NCBI GenBank assembly: GCA_949282745.1
Contig: CASDQM010000047.1
Coordinates: 1-64,000 of the forward strand
From: an uncultured Sutterella sp.
GTDB taxonomy: Bacteria; Pseudomonadota; Gammaproteobacteria; Burkholderiales; Burkholderiaceae_F
Length of the DNA: 64,000 nt
Direction: 5' to 3'
The translations under genes and the position numbers were made by a program. Positions within the stretch are counted from its first letter, which is position 1. Each line of letters opens with the position of its first letter. The notes under the pieces were generated by a model. It ran no database searches. It was not told the origin of the DNA and saw nothing but the letters and a program-made list of their open reading frames with translations. This document shows positions 63,233 to 64,000 of the stretch, in pieces.

Positions 63233-64000
63233 TTACGACGAGAAGTTGTCGCCAAGGCGTTCGCCCCACTCGTAGAGGAGCTCCAACTTCTCACAAGCGG
63301 CTTCGTCGTCGAGATGTTCTTCCTGCAATCGGTCGATCTCATCAAAGTACTGGGAAATGGTTCGGGCTCCGCCCTTTCCATCCCGCAGAGTCTCGGCACA
63401 GTGTTTGCGCCAACTCCGGCGCTCTTCGTCACTGAAACTTTCGGGAGCGTTGCGGCCTCGACTGCGGAACAGGAGTTCATTGAAATCTGCATCATCAAAG
63501 ACGGTATTTCCTTCACCAAGACCCGAGGTCGAGAGGGAAGCAATCCGCTTTTTCAGATCCCGGTCATGTCTCGTGCAGTCAAATCCTTTTTGATAAAGCG
63601 CTACGTCTACATCCGTTGACAGACTTTCCTCTCGTTCCCACTGTGCAGTCACCGCACCGCCCAACCTCGGAATCACATCGGCCAGGATTTCGGAGTTACG
63701 CAGACAAAGAGCCTTGTCGATCCCGTATTTTGCCGCCCGATCGTCCGAGAGAACCTTCAAGTTGGAGCAGACAAAGGGACAGGAGCTCACATTGATGCGG
63801 TAAATCGGCAGACGCTTTTCGCCCTCCTGCAGAGCCCCCTTTTTGGCAAACAGAAGACGTTGCCACTCCTCCTGCGTCAGGTTCGGAAGATTCGAAGGAT
63901 CTTCCGAGAGATCCCAAACCCACACTTCGTTCGGGCTTTGCGGATTGACCGCCAATTTCTTCACAATGGCCGTATACCCTCTTTGCTGTCCGAAAATCGT
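63233..64000 (-). CDS. sbcB: Exodeoxyribonuclease I, C-terminal part (runs off the window)
   Basis: The frame is open to the right edge, and the visible 255 codons match the C-terminal half of ExoI, a 3'-5' single-strand exonuclease used in mismatch repair and recombination. Family landmarks are the WDLSEDPSNL strand, INVSSCPFVCS, LYQKGF, and FRSRGRNAPESFSDEE (core RSRGRNAPESF) followed by the HCAETL helix. The catalytic DEDD domain must lie beyond 64000. Confidence 0.9.
   Translation of the reverse strand, partial: TIFGQQRGYTAIVKKLAVNPQSPNEVWVWDLSEDPSNLPNLTQEEWQRLLFAKKGALQEGEKRLPIYRINVSSCPFVCSNLKVLSDDRAAKYGIDKALCLRNSEILADVIPRLGGAVTAQWEREESLSTDVDVALYQKGFDCTRHDRDLKKRIASLSTSGLGEGNTVFDDADFNELLFRSRGRNAPESFSDEERRSWRKHCAETLRDGKGGARTISQYFDEIDRLQEEHLDDEAACEKLELLYEWGERLGDNFSS

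Overview
The window is chromosomal DNA from a beta-proteobacterium of the order Burkholderiales, most likely Sutterellaceae (Sutterella-like). The reasons are the 16S rRNA 5' end, a GC-rich backbone (roughly 58-60% by eye), beta-type housekeeping proteins (HolC, PrlC, YicC, GreB, a FixJ/FixL-type pair, glnA-ntrBC with a sigma-54 promoter) and an extracytosolic flavin gene pair (apbE plus an FMN-binding protein). The genus is an inference; no database search was possible.

Layout. 1-630: 5' end of a 16S rRNA gene on the minus strand, with its leader, boxA and a TTGACA-N17-CAGAAT promoter. 631-6.2 kb: an unknown membrane protein, initiator tRNA, pyrD, a membrane FeS/heterodisulfide-reductase-like oxidoreductase and a D-Ala-D-Ala carboxypeptidase. 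6.3-18.9 kb: hrpA, yggX, rpiA, a PAS histidine kinase with its FixJ-type regulator, folD, prlC and xthA. 19.0-20.4 kb: an AT-rich two-gene insert that I read as a Kiwa-type anti-phage system (kwaA-kwaB). 20.5-24.8 kb: a coupled pair made of a CDP-glycerol glycerophosphotransferase-like protein and a YidC-like domain fused to a multi-pass membrane sulfatase/phosphatase-superfamily enzyme. 25-37.4 kb: rlmN, ntrC-ntrB-glnA, hemW-rdgB-rph, yicC-gmk-rpoZ and spoT. 37.4-39.3 kb: a lower-GC island with a ClpP/SDH-fold serine protease homologue and about 950 bp of unexplained flanking DNA. 39.3-50.1 kb: greB, a LysR regulator facing a TDT-family transporter, tRNA-Ala, pepA-holC-valS, a tRNA Pro-Arg-His cluster and argH. 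50.1-52.4 kb: an AT-rich insert with two family-2 glycosyltransferases, the second carrying an 11-C tract directly after its start codon. 52.4-64 kb: dnaE, apbE, an FMN-binding protein, glnS with a large internal insertion, a coupled racemase / KpsC-like transferase / beta-hydroxyacid dehydrogenase operon, and the 3' part of sbcB.

How the genes work together. Most of the window is core information processing (dnaE, holC, valS, glnS, rpoZ, greB, spoT, rph) and nitrogen control (NtrB/NtrC with the sigma-54 site in front of glnA). The accessory genes share a theme, the cell surface and its defence: a phase-variable glycosyltransferase, a KpsC-like capsule transferase, a teichoic-acid-like glycerophosphotransferase with its YidC-sulfatase partner, and a Kiwa-type membrane-linked anti-phage system. 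The two observations I rate highest are the poly-C ON/OFF switch at 51.4 kb and the TagF-like plus YidC-sulfatase pair at 20.5-24.8 kb, which could be an undescribed envelope-polymer export and modification module in a Gram-negative cell.
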